DNA of 64,000 nucleotides from Nitrospirota bacterium (GTDB lineage: Bacteria; Nitrospirota; Thermodesulfovibrionia; Thermodesulfovibrionales; Magnetobacteriaceae), in the NCBI GenBank assembly GCA_015233015.1, contig JADFYO010000008.1:27175-91174 (forward strand), given 5' to 3'. The translations under genes and the position numbers were made by a program. A model generated the notes under the pieces. It did no database searches. It saw nothing but the letters and a program-made list of their open reading frames with translations, and was not told the DNA's origin. Below, one piece after another: positions 45,766 to 55,970 of the stretch. Every line of letters begins with the position of its first letter. The stretch's first letter is position 1.

Positions 45766-48579
45766 GTGGTAGCAAATGTTACGGGTACATATTTAGGGGT
45801 AGCGATGACGGCGGGTAACATCTACACCGTTGCGGGTAGCGGCAACTGGGGCTATTCGGGCGATGGAGACCTTGCAACCAGCGCGTCCCTTTACTATCCT
45901 TACTGTATAGCGGTAGATAGCGTCGGCAACCTGTACATATCAGACCAGGATAACCACCGAATCCGCATTGTAGCAAATATTGGGGGTACATTCTTAGGCA
46001 TACCGGTGACGGCGGGTAACATCTATACCGTTGCGGGTAACGGCAACTGGGGCTATTCAGGCGACGGCGACCTTGCAACCAGCGCGACCCTTCATGATAC
46101 TTACGGCGTAGCGTTAGATAGCACTGGCAACCTGTACATAGCAGACATATACAACCGCAGAGTCCGCGTGGTAGCAAATGTTGAGGGTACCTATTTAGGT
46201 GTAGCGATGACGGCGGGTAACATCTACACCATTGCGGGTAACGGCACCTCTGGCTATTCAGGCGATGGTGGGGCTGCAACCAGCGCGACCCTTGATCCTG
46301 TCGGCCTAACGGTAGATAGCGCGGGCAGCCTGTACATAGCAGGCGATAATGTAATCCGCAAAGTTAATGCTTTTGCAACGTTCACAGTAACACCATGGGC
46401 TGGAGCTAACATGTACATAAACCCGGAAACAGCTCAGACTGTTTCTTATGGCAATACGGCACAATTCACTGTAACGCCATCCTACGGCTACACAGCCTCA
46501 GTAAGCGGATGCGGCGGAAGTTTATCCGGCAACATATACACTACTGGCGCTATTACCAGTGATTGCACGGTAACGGCAACATCTGTTGCAAATACCTACA
46601 GCGTGACGCCATCAGGGGGGACGAACGGTACAATAAGCCCGTCAACGGTTCAGACTGTTTCTTTCCATAATAAAACGACCTTCACGATAACGCCGAATTC
46701 AGGATACACAGCCTCAGTAAGCGGATGCAGCGGAAGTTTATCCGGTAACACATACACTACAGGCTCTATTAACGCTAATTGTACGGTAAGGGCAACGTTC
46801 TCACCAACCATTTATAAAGTAACGCCGTCGGCGGGCGCTAACGGGACAATAAGCCCGGCGACGGCGGTGTCTGTTTATTATAACAACACGTATCCATTCA
46901 CAGTAACGCCAAACACGGGATACACAGCCTCGGTAGGTGGGACATGTGGTGGGCATTTATATGGAAATTATTACATAACAAACGCAATCACTGACAATTG
47001 TACGGTAGTTGCATCATTCACTGCTAACACCGCTAACACCTACACAGTAACGCCGTCGGCAGGCGCAAACGGTACGATAAGCCCAACAACAGCGCAGAAT
47101 GTTTCTTCTGGTAGTATGACGACTTTCACGGTAACGCCGAATACAGGATATTCTGCCTCGGTAGGCGGCACATGCGGCGGCTCTTTGGTTGGCAGCACCT
47201 ATACAACAAACGCAGTTACCGGCAATTGTACTGTAACGGCAACGTTCACGCCAATCAATTATACGGTAACGCCGTCGGCAGGCGCGAATGGGACAATAAG
47301 CCCAACAACAGCGCAGAGTGTTGCTTATGGTAATACAACGACTTTCACAGTAACGCCAAAATCAGGATATACTGCCACGGTAGGCGGTACCTGCGGCGGT
47401 AATTTATCTGGCAATAATTACACAACAAACGCAGTTACCGGTAATTGTACGGTATCGGCAACATTCGCACCAACCGTTTATTATACGGTAACGCCGTCAG
47501 CGGGAGCGAATGGAACAATAAGCCCGTCAGCGGCTGTGACTGTTGCTTCCGGGTCAACAAAGCAGTTTACTCTGCGTGCACAGGCAGGATATGCATTAGG
47601 GTCAGTCACTGGTTGCAACGGCAGTTTGTCCGGCTCGATTTACACAACCGGAGCTATTACCTCTAACTGTGCGGTAACTGCAACATTTACAAAGAATACC
47701 TTTACGGTAACACCATCAGCAGGTGCCGGAGGGGCGATTAGCCCGTCAGCCGCCGTAACTGTTACTTCCGGCACTACAAAGGCATTTGCGATAAATCCTC
47801 GCACAGGATATACTATCGCTTCGGTAACTGGATGTAACGGTTCACTCTCTGGCACCACATACACAACCGGCGCTATTACCGCTGACTGTACGGTAGCGGC
47901 GACATTTACTACACCAACGAAATATACGGTAACACCGTCGGCAGGTACCGGAGGAACGATAAGCCCATCGGCCGCTGTAACGGTTACGTCCGGGTCAACA
48001 AAGGCTTTTACGATAAGTCCGCATACAGGATATACTATCGCTTCGGTAACTGGATGTAACGGTTCACTCTCTGGCACCATCTACACAACCGGTGCTATTA
48101 CGGCTGACTGTACGGTAGCGGCGACATATACTACACCAACGAAATATACGGTAACGCCAACAGCGGGCACAGGAGGAACGATAAGCCCATCAGCCGCTGT
48201 GAATGTTACTTCCGGGTCGACACAGGCGTTTACGGTACATGCACAATCAGGATATGCTATCGCCTCGGTAACGGGATGTAACGGTTCTTTGTCCGGTACG
48301 ACATACACAACAGGTGCTATTACCTCTAGCTGCACAGTAACGGCAACATTTACTACAAACACCTTTACGGTAACGCCATCTGCAGGCGACGGAGGGGCAA
48401 TAAGCCCATCGACCCCTGTAACTGTTACTTCCGGGTCAACAAGGGTGTTTACGGTAAATCCCCGAACAGGATATACTATCGCTTCAGTAACTGGATGTAA
48501 CGGTTCACTGTCTGGAAAAACATACACAACGGGTGCTATTACCGCTGACTGTACGGTAGCGGCAACGTTTACAAAATAG
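45766..48579 (+). CDS. NHL and Flg_new-type repeat exoprotein, C-terminal part
   Basis: Continuation, in the same frame, of the gene starting at 45115; together they would encode about 1150 residues. The GTG at 45766 has no ribosome site. It contains three more NHL units (residues 1-200), then ten bacterial repeat-domain units of about 70 residues, each starting Y/FTVTPSAGANGTISP and ending in GNCTVTATF, two cysteines per unit. These resemble the InlB-B/Flg_new_2 class of beta-grasp surface repeats. No sorting signal follows the last repeat. High DNA identity between repeats makes recombination likely. Without the upstream signal peptide this part would not be exported unless the stop is read through. 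Confidence 0.75.
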   Translation: MVANVTGTYLGVAMTAGNIYTVAGSGNWGYSGDGDLATSASLYYPYCIAVDSVGNLYISDQDNHRIRIVANIGGTFLGIPVTAGNIYTVAGNGNWGYSGDGDLATSATLHDTYGVALDSTGNLYIADIYNRRVRVVANVEGTYLGVAMTAGNIYTIAGNGTSGYSGDGGAATSATLDPVGLTVDSAGSLYIAGDNVIRKVNAFATFTVTPWAGANMYINPETAQTVSYGNTAQFTVTPSYGYTASVSGCGGSLSGNIYTTGAITSDCTVTATSVANTYSVTPSGGTNGTISPSTVQTVSFHNKTTFTITPNSGYTASVSGCSGSLSGNTYTTGSINANCTVRATFSPTIYKVTPSAGANGTISPATAVSVYYNNTYPFTVTPNTGYTASVGGTCGGHLYGNYYITNAITDNCTVVASFTANTANTYTVTPSAGANGTISPTTAQNVSSGSMTTFTVTPNTGYSASVGGTCGGSLVGSTYTTNAVTGNCTVTATFTPINYTVTPSAGANGTISPTTAQSVAYGNTTTFTVTPKSGYTATVGGTCGGNLSGNNYTTNAVTGNCTVSATFAPTVYYTVTPSAGANGTISPSAAVTVASGSTKQFTLRAQAGYALGSVTGCNGSLSGSIYTTGAITSNCAVTATFTKNTFTVTPSAGAGGAISPSAAVTVTSGTTKAFAINPRTGYTIASVTGCNGSLSGTTYTTGAITADCTVAATFTTPTKYTVTPSAGTGGTISPSAAVTVTSGSTKAFTISPHTGYTIASVTGCNGSLSGTIYTTGAITADCTVAATYTTPTKYTVTPTAGTGGTISPSAAVNVTSGSTQAFTVHAQSGYAIASVTGCNGSLSGTTYTTGAITSSCTVTATFTTNTFTVTPSAGDGGAISPSTPVTVTSGSTRVFTVNPRTGYTIASVTGCNGSLSGKTYTTGAITADCTVAATFTK

Positions 48580-48593
48580 TTCCAACAAATAAC

Positions 48594-48619
48594 AAAAAGG
48601 GGGCTGTGCCCCCTTTTTT
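48594..48619 (+). terminator. Strong intrinsic terminator
   Basis: AAAAA-GGGGG-CTGTG-CCCCC-TTTTTT, 15 bases after the repeat protein stop. Confidence 0.92.
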
Positions 48620-48703
48620 ACTTATCTATAAATTACATTTCGACATTCGTTAGATTACAGGTCGCTCTGCGGCTTTTATTTTATTGTCATTGTGAGGAAT
48701 AAT

Positions 48704-50539
48704 ATGGGGGCTGTAAGGTTAAAGAAGTTTTTGAACGGACTGTTAGTGTTACTGTCATTTCTTTCATTGTTTGTATCCACATCGGCATATGCAAATGTTT
48801 CCGCAGGTGCGTACCACACAGTGGGGATAAAAAGCAATGGTACTCTTTGGGCCTGGGGTTCTAATAACACAGGTCAATTAGGAAACGGCACAAACACAGA
48901 TAAGAACTCTCCGGTACAGATAGGGTCATCAACAAATTGGGCAACCGTATCCGCTGGTGCTTACCACACAGTTGGAATAAAAAGTGACGGCACGCTCTGG
49001 GCCTGGGGTTTTAATAACACTGGTCAATTAGGAGACGGCACGACCACAAATGAGAACTCACCGGAACAAATAGGGACATCGGCAAATTGGGTATCTGTAT
49101 CCGCGGGTGCTCAGAACACGGCTGGGATACAAAGTAACGGTACTCTTTGGGTATGGGGTGATAATAGCGATGGCCAAATAGGAGACGGTACCACAAATAC
49201 ATCTAATGCCTCGCCAGCACAGGTAGGCACCTCGACAAATTGGGTATCCGTATCTGCCGGTTCTGGTCACATAGCAGGGATAAAAAGCGACGGGACTCTC
49301 TGGGCCTGGGGTGATAATAGTTATGGCCAATTGGGAGATGGCACAAATACATCGAGAACCTCGCCTGTTCAGATAGGGACTTCGACGAATTGGGCATCCG
49401 TATCTGCCGGTGAATTCCACACGGTAGGGATAAAAAGTGACGGCACGCTCTGGGCGTGGGGTGATAATTACTATAATGAATTGGGAGACGGCACAAATAC
49501 ATCGAGAACCTCGCCTGTTCAGATAGGGATTTCGACTAGTTGGGCATCCGTGTCCGCGGGTTATACTTATACGATGGGGATAAAAAGCGATGGTACGCTT
49601 TGGGCATGGGGTTTTAATTATTATGGCCAATTAGGAGACGGTACAGCGCTGACTTATACGTATATTGACGCGCCGGAACAAATAGGGACATCTGCCTGGG
49701 CATCTGTATCCGCAGGAGGGGACGAACACACGGCAGGGATAAAAAGCGACGGCACTCTTTGGGCATGGGGGGGGAATGACAATGGTGAAATCGGAGACGG
49801 CACAAATACATCGAGAACATCGCCTGTTCAGATAGGGACTTCTTCATGGATAATATCGCCATCCTCATATACCCTGAATGTGAGTAAAACTGGCAGCGGC
49901 ACGGTAACAAGCAGTCCATCGGGAATAAACTGCGGCACTACCTGTTCTGCATCCTATGCGTCAGGCACTTCTGTAACGCTTACAGCAACCGCGGCTTCCG
50001 GTTATACTTTTTCAAGCTGGTCGGGGTGTAACTCATCAAGTGGCTCACAATGTACAGTTACAATGTCATCGGCAAAAACTGTGACGGTAACGTTTACGTC
50101 AGGCATTTCGGACTCTGATGCTGCCTCCGCGGCATTTAGCGCAGTCTATAGTCTATATGCTTCGTGGTTTGGGTCAGCATCCGGGACCATACAGACGGGA
50201 ACATCATGGATATCCTTTTACCAACTATATACGAATGGCGCTTACCTTGTAGCCGGAACAGATGGAAATATGTATGTGTACTATAATGGCCAGTTGTCCG
50301 GTTTAGGGTTAACGTGGAATTCATTAGGTGAGGCGGTTACGGAAATTAATGTAATCTATGCACAATATGCCTCATGGTTTGGATCAAAATCCAGAGGCAT
50401 ATCTGTTGGAACATCAAGTTCAGTCACGTACTATGTCCAATGGTTTACCAATGGTGCTGCTGTAGTAGCCTGGACAGATGGATATATGTACACTTATTAC
50501 AGTGGTACTTCGTATTCTTTAGGGGTAAAATGGAAATAA
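48704..50539 (+). CDS. RCC1-repeat exoprotein
   Basis: Secreted protein of 611 residues. The track begins at GTG 48692; ATG 48704 follows GAGGA at the right distance and starts a signal peptide (FLNGLLVLLSFLSLFVSTSAYA). Seven RCC1-type propeller repeats of about 52 residues follow (HTVGIKSDGTLWAWG...GQLGDGT). Next is an InlB-B-type domain (LNVSKTGSGTVTSSPSGINCGTTC...GYTFSSWSGC) and two copies of an unnamed C-terminal module, each with YASWFGS, Y-x-x-W/LYTNGA and DGYMY/DGNMY. No catalytic motif; probable surface or matrix adhesin. Shares architecture class with the NHL gene upstream. Confidence 0.85.
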   Translation: MGAVRLKKFLNGLLVLLSFLSLFVSTSAYANVSAGAYHTVGIKSNGTLWAWGSNNTGQLGNGTNTDKNSPVQIGSSTNWATVSAGAYHTVGIKSDGTLWAWGFNNTGQLGDGTTTNENSPEQIGTSANWVSVSAGAQNTAGIQSNGTLWVWGDNSDGQIGDGTTNTSNASPAQVGTSTNWVSVSAGSGHIAGIKSDGTLWAWGDNSYGQLGDGTNTSRTSPVQIGTSTNWASVSAGEFHTVGIKSDGTLWAWGDNYYNELGDGTNTSRTSPVQIGISTSWASVSAGYTYTMGIKSDGTLWAWGFNYYGQLGDGTALTYTYIDAPEQIGTSAWASVSAGGDEHTAGIKSDGTLWAWGGNDNGEIGDGTNTSRTSPVQIGTSSWIISPSSYTLNVSKTGSGTVTSSPSGINCGTTCSASYASGTSVTLTATAASGYTFSSWSGCNSSSGSQCTVTMSSAKTVTVTFTSGISDSDAASAAFSAVYSLYASWFGSASGTIQTGTSWISFYQLYTNGAYLVAGTDGNMYVYYNGQLSGLGLTWNSLGEAVTEINVIYAQYASWFGSKSRGISVGTSSSVTYYVQWFTNGAAVVAWTDGYMYTYYSGTSYSLGVKWK

Positions 50540-50560
50540 CTGAAGATTAGGAATGGTATG

Positions 50561-50592
50561 CGATAGGCGGCTTAAAGGCCGCCTATCGTTTA
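50561..50592 (+). terminator. Terminator after the RCC1 gene
   Basis: Perfect 11-base stem CGATAGGCGGC/GCCGCCTATCG with a six-base loop TTAAAG followed by TTTA. Confidence 0.75.
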
Positions 50593-50692
50593 ATGTTGCT
50601 CTATACGGGGCGGCGGCGCGGCAGAGAATATTCCCTATCGTTCGTGTTATCCTATTAGTATAGCCGTGGAGCGCCATAATGAGGTAAAAAGA

Positions 50693-51559
50693 GTGCATCA
50701 AAAGTATGACATCACATTAAAGAAACTTCTTAAAGACATACCGTCAGCGTTTCTTAAGATTCTGACCGGCTTTGAGACCGGTAAGTTTCTCGATATTACG
50801 CTTGTGGACATTCAGTACCGGATGCCTGATTTGATTATTGAACTGCCTGACAGCAGCATCTTACATATCGAGATTCAAAGCACTTCAGACAGTACGATGT
50901 TAATGAGGATGTATCTCTATTCAGCCCTGATTTTCGGCCAGTACGGCAGGCTGCCGAGGCAGATTGTCCTGTATGTCGGCAGCAAACCTCACACAATGAA
51001 AAATCAAATCGGGCCGTACTCATATGAGATAGTTGATATTCGCGACATCAACTGCTCCGAATTACTAAAGAGCGATAAACCCGAGGACGCGGTATTAGCG
51101 CTTCTTTGCAACTCAGACGATATGGACGCCGTAATTGCCATGATTTTAGAAAAGTTATCTCTGCTGCCGGTAAAGACCATGAATGATTATATAATAAAGC
51201 TGCTGAATATAGCGGATTTACGAAATATGTCAATGAAAGTAAAACAGGAGGTAGAAAACATGCCTATAACGATGGATGTAAGAGAATCATGGCTTTTCAA
51301 GGAAGGGTTAAACGAGGGGAAACGTGAAGGAGTCACCGAGGGGAAACTTGAGGGGAAACTCGAGGGGAAACTTGAGGGGCTGTTTGAGGCTATTGAGCTA
51401 GGACTTGAACTCAAATATGGCTCTGCCGGACTTGAGTTAATGCCTCTGGTCAGGGCAATAACTACCATAGACAAACTGGAGGAATTCAAAAATCTTATAA
51501 AGAAGGCCGGGTCAGTGGATGAGCTGAAGGGGTTTTTCTCAGACAATAGTGGTGTCTAA
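50693..51559 (+). CDS. Rpn family PD-(D/E)XK nuclease (transposase-like)
   Basis: Member of the Rpn/YhgA-like family of PD-(D/E)XK nucleases linked to RecA-independent recombination. N-terminal HQKYDITLKKLLKDIPSAFLKILTG is typical; the nuclease core is YRMPDLIIELPDSSILHIEIQS, with D, E and Q in place. The C-terminal third is a charged helix with four EGKL units (12-bp tandem repeats), as in many family members. The track starts at GTG 50666; GTG 50693 follows GAGGT at seven bases and fits the family N-terminus. It stands alone between two unrelated operons. Confidence 0.85.
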   Translation: MHQKYDITLKKLLKDIPSAFLKILTGFETGKFLDITLVDIQYRMPDLIIELPDSSILHIEIQSTSDSTMLMRMYLYSALIFGQYGRLPRQIVLYVGSKPHTMKNQIGPYSYEIVDIRDINCSELLKSDKPEDAVLALLCNSDDMDAVIAMILEKLSLLPVKTMNDYIIKLLNIADLRNMSMKVKQEVENMPITMDVRESWLFKEGLNEGKREGVTEGKLEGKLEGKLEGLFEAIELGLELKYGSAGLELMPLVRAITTIDKLEEFKNLIKKAGSVDELKGFFSDNSGV

Positions 51560-51655
51560 AGCAAACGACGCCTTATATGGAAACGCATGGAAACGGTGGC
51601 GGCAGCCGTCCACGCGCGTTATTGGGGTCTGTTAACTAAACTGTGTCAGGCCCGG

Positions 51656-54600
51656 TTATTGCCTTAACCCCCTACCCTTCCAGATTATGTATATTGCCGG
51701 ATAGATGACCAACTCCAGGATTGTCGATGTTACAACGCCGCCGACCATTGGAGCGGCTATGCGTTTCATTACGTCTGACCCTGCCCCCGTTGAAAACATC
51801 ACAGGGACTAAACCCGCCAATATCACGCTTACCGTCATTATCTTAGGTCTGATGCGCTTAACCGCGCCGTGCATTACCGCATCTTTGAGGTCAGCGTATG
51901 AATTCAACCGCCCATCTCCTTTCCATTTATCATAGGACAGCTCAAGATACAGCAGCATCACCACACCCGTCTCGGCGTCCAGCCCCGCCAGGGCTATCAT
52001 CCCAACCCACACCGCTATGCTCATGTTATAATTTAAGAGATAAAGTATCCAGAACGACCCAACCAGCGAAAACGGTACGGCCAACAGCACGATTGCCGTT
52101 TTTACCGCCGATTGGGTGTTGATGTACACCAACACGAAAATCAGAAACGCCGTAAGCGGGATTACTAGTTTTAAGCGCTTATGGGTCTCCACTATATATT
52201 CATATTCGCCGCTCCACTTAAGGCGATACCCCGATGGGACTTTTATCAGCTCAGCGACCTTCTTCTTCGCATCCTCTACGTAACTTCCTACGTCTCTGCC
52301 AGAGAAATCTATATAGACATATGCCGTTAAAAGCCCCTCTTCGCTTTTTATCGACGTTGGGCCTTGAGTAATTTTTATGTCGGCTATCTCGCTGATAGGA
52401 ATTTGTGGAATTTGAGCGGCACCCGGCATCTGAGCTGTCTGAGCGTTGCCCCCTTTAAGGCTGCCCGGCATCAGCGGGACGAGCACCCTTTTCAAGTCGT
52501 CTATATTACCCCTTAAATCCCTTAAATATCTTACGTTTACAGGAAATCGCTGCCTTCCTTCCACAGTTGTCGTCAGGTTCATCCCTCCTACGGCAGACTG
52601 TACTACCTCCTGAACGTCATCCACCGTCAGGCCATAGCGGGCGGCCTCCTTTCTCTTGACCTCGAAATCGAGAAAATACCCCGTCATCACACGCTCCGCA
52701 TAGGCACTCCTCGTGCCGGGGATAGTCCTTACGGCGTTTTCTATTTCAAGCCCTATCCGCTCAAGCTCCTCAAGTCTCGGGCCTAATATTTTTATACCAA
52801 CCGGCGTTCTTATCCCCGTTGAAAGCATATCTATGCGCGCCTTTATGGGCATTGTAAATGAGTTGGCAACGCCGGGAATAGTCAACGCATCGTTCATCTC
52901 GTTTTTTAAGTCCTCGACGGTCAGACCTTTTCGCCACTGCGCCTCCGGTTTCAGATTAACCACCGTCTCAAACATCTCTATCGGGGCAGGGTCGGTTGCC
53001 GTCTCAGCCCTACCCGCCTTACCAAATACCTGCGCCACTTCGGGGATTGTCTTCAATATTTCGTCCTGCATTTGCAATAACTTCGCGGCCTCCGAAATCG
53101 AGGCGCCCGGCACCGTCACAGGCATGTAAAACAGCGTCCCCTCATAGAGTGGCGGCATAAATTCAGTCCCAAGTTTCTTGTATGGATACACAGTTAGTCC
53201 CATTATTATGAGCGCCAGTATTATGACAATCCACCTGAAACGCAGCGCCAGTCTCGCCACCGGTTCATAGAGAAAATGTAGCGCCCTGCTTACCGGGTTT
53301 TTCTCCTCCGGCCTTATCTTCCCCCGGATAAACAGCGTCATCAGCACCGGCGTTATCGTTACGGCAAGAAACGACGAAAAGAGCATGGCAAATGTCTTAG
53401 TATAGGCAAGCGGCTTAAACAGCCTGCCCGCCTGCTCCTGAAGCGTAAACACCGGCAGGAAGCCCACCATAATGACTAACAGGGAAAAGAATAGCGACGG
53501 CCCTACCTGCTGAGCCGCTTCTATAATCACATCGGTTCTGCTTCCCGGCCTGCCGTCATGCTCCCACTGCTCAAGTTTCGTATGTGCCTGTTCCACCATG
53601 ATTATCGAGGCATCGACCATTGCCCCAATGGCTATGGCAATCCCGCTCAGGCTCATTATATTTGACGTAACGCCCAGATAGTACATACATATAAACGACA
53701 TTATTATGGCTATCGGCAGCGTCAGTATTACCACCAGCGCACTGGGCAGGTGAAATAAAAACACCACACACACCACACTGACGGCGATAGAAAGTTTTAT
53801 TATTTCATCTTTTAACGTGTCAATGGCTTTACCTATCAGGTCAGACCTGTCGTATGTGGTTACAATCTTCACGCCTTTGGGAAGGCTTGGCTCTATGTCG
53901 TTTTTTATCTTATCCTTAACACGCTCGATAACGTCGAGGACATTTTCACCAAAACGCACCACTACGATACCGCCCGCCACCTCGCCCCTTCCATCGAGGT
54001 CAACAAGGCCGCGCCTTATCTCCGGGCCAAGTTTAACCTGTGCTATATCTTTAACGAATACGGGTGTGCCGGCGCCGTTTGTCCCAACGGGGATGTCTTC
54101 AATGTCTGCAACGTTCTTGATATACCCCCTACCCCTTACCATGTATTCAGTGCCGGAAAATTCCAGGACGCGTCCCTCTACGTCGCGGTTGCTTTTTCTG
54201 ACCGCCTCTGTAACCTTCGTTATGGGTATGTTATATGCTGCGAGGCGGTTGGGGTCAATATTTATCTGGTACTGTTTCACAAATCCGCCCACACTTGCCA
54301 CCTCAGAGACACCCGGTACACTCTCTAACGCGAGTTTCAGATTATAATCCTGAATGGTCCTCGTCTCCGATAAATCATGCCCACCGGTCTCATCTACTAT
54401 GGCATACTCAAAACCCCAGCCGAGGCTCGTTGCGTCCGGGCCAAGAACTGGATTTACATCTGCCGGAATCTTGCCTTTCACAGACTGCAGGTACTCAAGC
54501 ACACGGCTCCTTGCCCAATATATATCTGTCCCTTCCTCAAATATCACATAGATAAACGACGTACCAAAAAAGGAATAACCCCTGACGGCCTTTACCTTAG

Positions 54601-54829
54601 GGGCGGCAAGCAGGGTTGAGGTTATCGGGTAGGTTACCTGGTCTTCGATTAAATCGGGGGAACGGCCATCCCACTGCGTGTAGATAATCACCTGAGTGTC
54701 GCTGAGGTCGGGGATGGCGTCAAGCGGGGTCTTCTTTAGCGCCCACAGGCCCCAGAGAAATAAAAAACCAACAAGCAATACGACGATAAACTTGTTACGC
54801 GCGCTATAGGCTATCAGTTTTGCTATCAT
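51656..54829 (-). CDS. cusA: Heavy-metal RND efflux pump (CusA/CzcA type)
   Basis: Inner-membrane proton-driven transporter, 1057 residues, twelve membrane helices. HME-RND motifs: the N-terminal DAIPDLSDTQVIIYTQWDGRSP, the proton-relay helix AIAIGAMVDASIIMVEQAH, LGTEFMPPLYEG and AGLDAETGVVMLLYLELS. Similarity to the Cu/Ag branch (AETATDPAPIEMFETVV) favours monovalent copper or silver export. It is the last gene of the operon, four bases after the adaptor gene. Confidence 0.92.
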   Translation of the reverse strand: MIAKLIAYSARNKFIVVLLVGFLFLWGLWALKKTPLDAIPDLSDTQVIIYTQWDGRSPDLIEDQVTYPITSTLLAAPKVKAVRGYSFFGTSFIYVIFEEGTDIYWARSRVLEYLQSVKGKIPADVNPVLGPDATSLGWGFEYAIVDETGGHDLSETRTIQDYNLKLALESVPGVSEVASVGGFVKQYQINIDPNRLAAYNIPITKVTEAVRKSNRDVEGRVLEFSGTEYMVRGRGYIKNVADIEDIPVGTNGAGTPVFVKDIAQVKLGPEIRRGLVDLDGRGEVAGGIVVVRFGENVLDVIERVKDKIKNDIEPSLPKGVKIVTTYDRSDLIGKAIDTLKDEIIKLSIAVSVVCVVFLFHLPSALVVILTLPIAIIMSFICMYYLGVTSNIMSLSGIAIAIGAMVDASIIMVEQAHTKLEQWEHDGRPGSRTDVIIEAAQQVGPSLFFSLLVIMVGFLPVFTLQEQAGRLFKPLAYTKTFAMLFSSFLAVTITPVLMTLFIRGKIRPEEKNPVSRALHFLYEPVARLALRFRWIVIILALIIMGLTVYPYKKLGTEFMPPLYEGTLFYMPVTVPGASISEAAKLLQMQDEILKTIPEVAQVFGKAGRAETATDPAPIEMFETVVNLKPEAQWRKGLTVEDLKNEMNDALTIPGVANSFTMPIKARIDMLSTGIRTPVGIKILGPRLEELERIGLEIENAVRTIPGTRSAYAERVMTGYFLDFEVKRKEAARYGLTVDDVQEVVQSAVGGMNLTTTVEGRQRFPVNVRYLRDLRGNIDDLKRVLVPLMPGSLKGGNAQTAQMPGAAQIPQIPISEIADIKITQGPTSIKSEEGLLTAYVYIDFSGRDVGSYVEDAKKKVAELIKVPSGYRLKWSGEYEYIVETHKRLKLVIPLTAFLIFVLVYINTQSAVKTAIVLLAVPFSLVGSFWILYLLNYNMSIAVWVGMIALAGLDAETGVVMLLYLELSYDKWKGDGRLNSYADLKDAVMHGAVKRIRPKIMTVSVILAGLVPVMFSTGAGSDVMKRIAAPMVGGVVTSTILELVIYPAIYIIWKGRGLRQ

Positions 54830-54833
54830 GTGA

Positions 54834-55970
54834 TTAGTGGTGGGCAGGGGCTGCCGGGTTGATGCCCTTGAGTTTGGCCTCCGAATCTATGAGAAACGAG
54901 GCTGCCGCCACTACTTTTTCCTTGTCCTTTAAGCCATGCGTAATTTCCACCATATCGCCCGTATTTAAACCAGTGGTAACCACTCTTGGCTCAAAAAACC
55001 CCTCTTCGGCCGCCACATACACGACCTGGGTCTTCCCTGTATCAATTATCGAATCGCGCGGGACAACGAGTTTATTACCCATATTCACCGTCAGCTCAAC
55101 GTTTGTAAACATCTGCGGAAGCAGGCGGTCATTTGCATTCGGCACACTAAATCTGACTCTTACAGTTCTCGTATCAGACGCGATGCCAGGATATATGTAG
55201 TCAATCTTAGCAGATAATTTCATATCGGGATAATAACTCAGCGTGATAGCGGCGGTCTGCCCCAGTTTAATCATCGGGAGTTCGTTTTCATAGATGTCGG
55301 CGATGACCCAGAGGGTTGACAAGTCCGCAACATCGAAGAGTTTCTCTCCAGCGGTAACACGCTGCCCCTGAACAACCTTTTTCTCAGTCACGTAGCCGCT
55401 TGCAGGGCTATAGAGCGTAAGGGTTCTGATTGGCTTACCCGTTTCTTCGATTTTTTTTATCTCTTTATCTGTGATGTCCCAGCGCTTCAGGCGGGTCTTA
55501 GCTGCCTCTACGATTGATGTGGCGTCTTTTGAAAGTGCGGCGTTAAGCGAACTGCTTACGTCATCCGGCGTGCCGGCAGACGACGGCGTTTTTGCAGCGT
55601 CATACCGCTTCGCCCATTTGATTAAATTGATGTATTCCTGCTGAGTTGCCATAAGCTCAGGGCTATATATCTCTGCTATCGCCTCCCCTTTTTTCACGTA
55701 TCTGCCGGTGTAATCAACATAGAGGCGTTCTATCCAGCCGTCAACCTTGGTGTTGACTGTGGCCTGGCGTTTTTCGTCAAGCTCTATCCTCCCCACGGTT
55801 CTTATTGTCCTGATCATGGGTTTCATTTCTACGACCACTGTCTTGAGGCCAATTTGACGCTGCTTTTCAACAGGGATTTCGACGGTCTTTGGCTCTTCGG
55901 CAAATAGGGCACTTCCATTAATAACTAATAATATTGTGATAAATACTACCGGATAAAGACTTCTCATCAC
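54834..55970 (-). CDS. cusB: RND periplasmic adaptor (CusB type)
   Basis: Membrane-fusion protein connecting pump and outer-membrane channel. Signal peptide (LYPVVFITILLVINGSALFAEE), barrel-sandwich lipoyl-like halves (VNTKVDGWIERLYVDYTGRYVKKGEAIAEIYSPEL and TLYSPASGYVTEKKVVQGQRV) around an alpha-helical hairpin, then DVADLSTLWVIADIYENELPMIKLG. The C-terminus ends in APAHH. There is no CusF-like domain. It overlaps the cusC stop by four bases. Confidence 0.92.
   Translation of the reverse strand: MMRSLYPVVFITILLVINGSALFAEEPKTVEIPVEKQRQIGLKTVVVEMKPMIRTIRTVGRIELDEKRQATVNTKVDGWIERLYVDYTGRYVKKGEAIAEIYSPELMATQQEYINLIKWAKRYDAAKTPSSAGTPDDVSSSLNAALSKDATSIVEAAKTRLKRWDITDKEIKKIEETGKPIRTLTLYSPASGYVTEKKVVQGQRVTAGEKLFDVADLSTLWVIADIYENELPMIKLGQTAAITLSYYPDMKLSAKIDYIYPGIASDTRTVRVRFSVPNANDRLLPQMFTNVELTVNMGNKLVVPRDSIIDTGKTQVVYVAAEEGFFEPRVVTTGLNTGDMVEITHGLKDKEKVVAAASFLIDSEAKLKGINPAAPAHH

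Noticed and set aside
47640-48527. Long minus-strand ORFs opposite the repeat exoprotein
   Set aside because: Shadow frames created by the regular repeat composition; no ribosome sites or domains.
46380-48579. Possible CRISPR array or satellite in the repetitive region
   Set aside because: The periodicity is about 210 bp in one open frame and encodes protein domain repeats, with no spacer structure.
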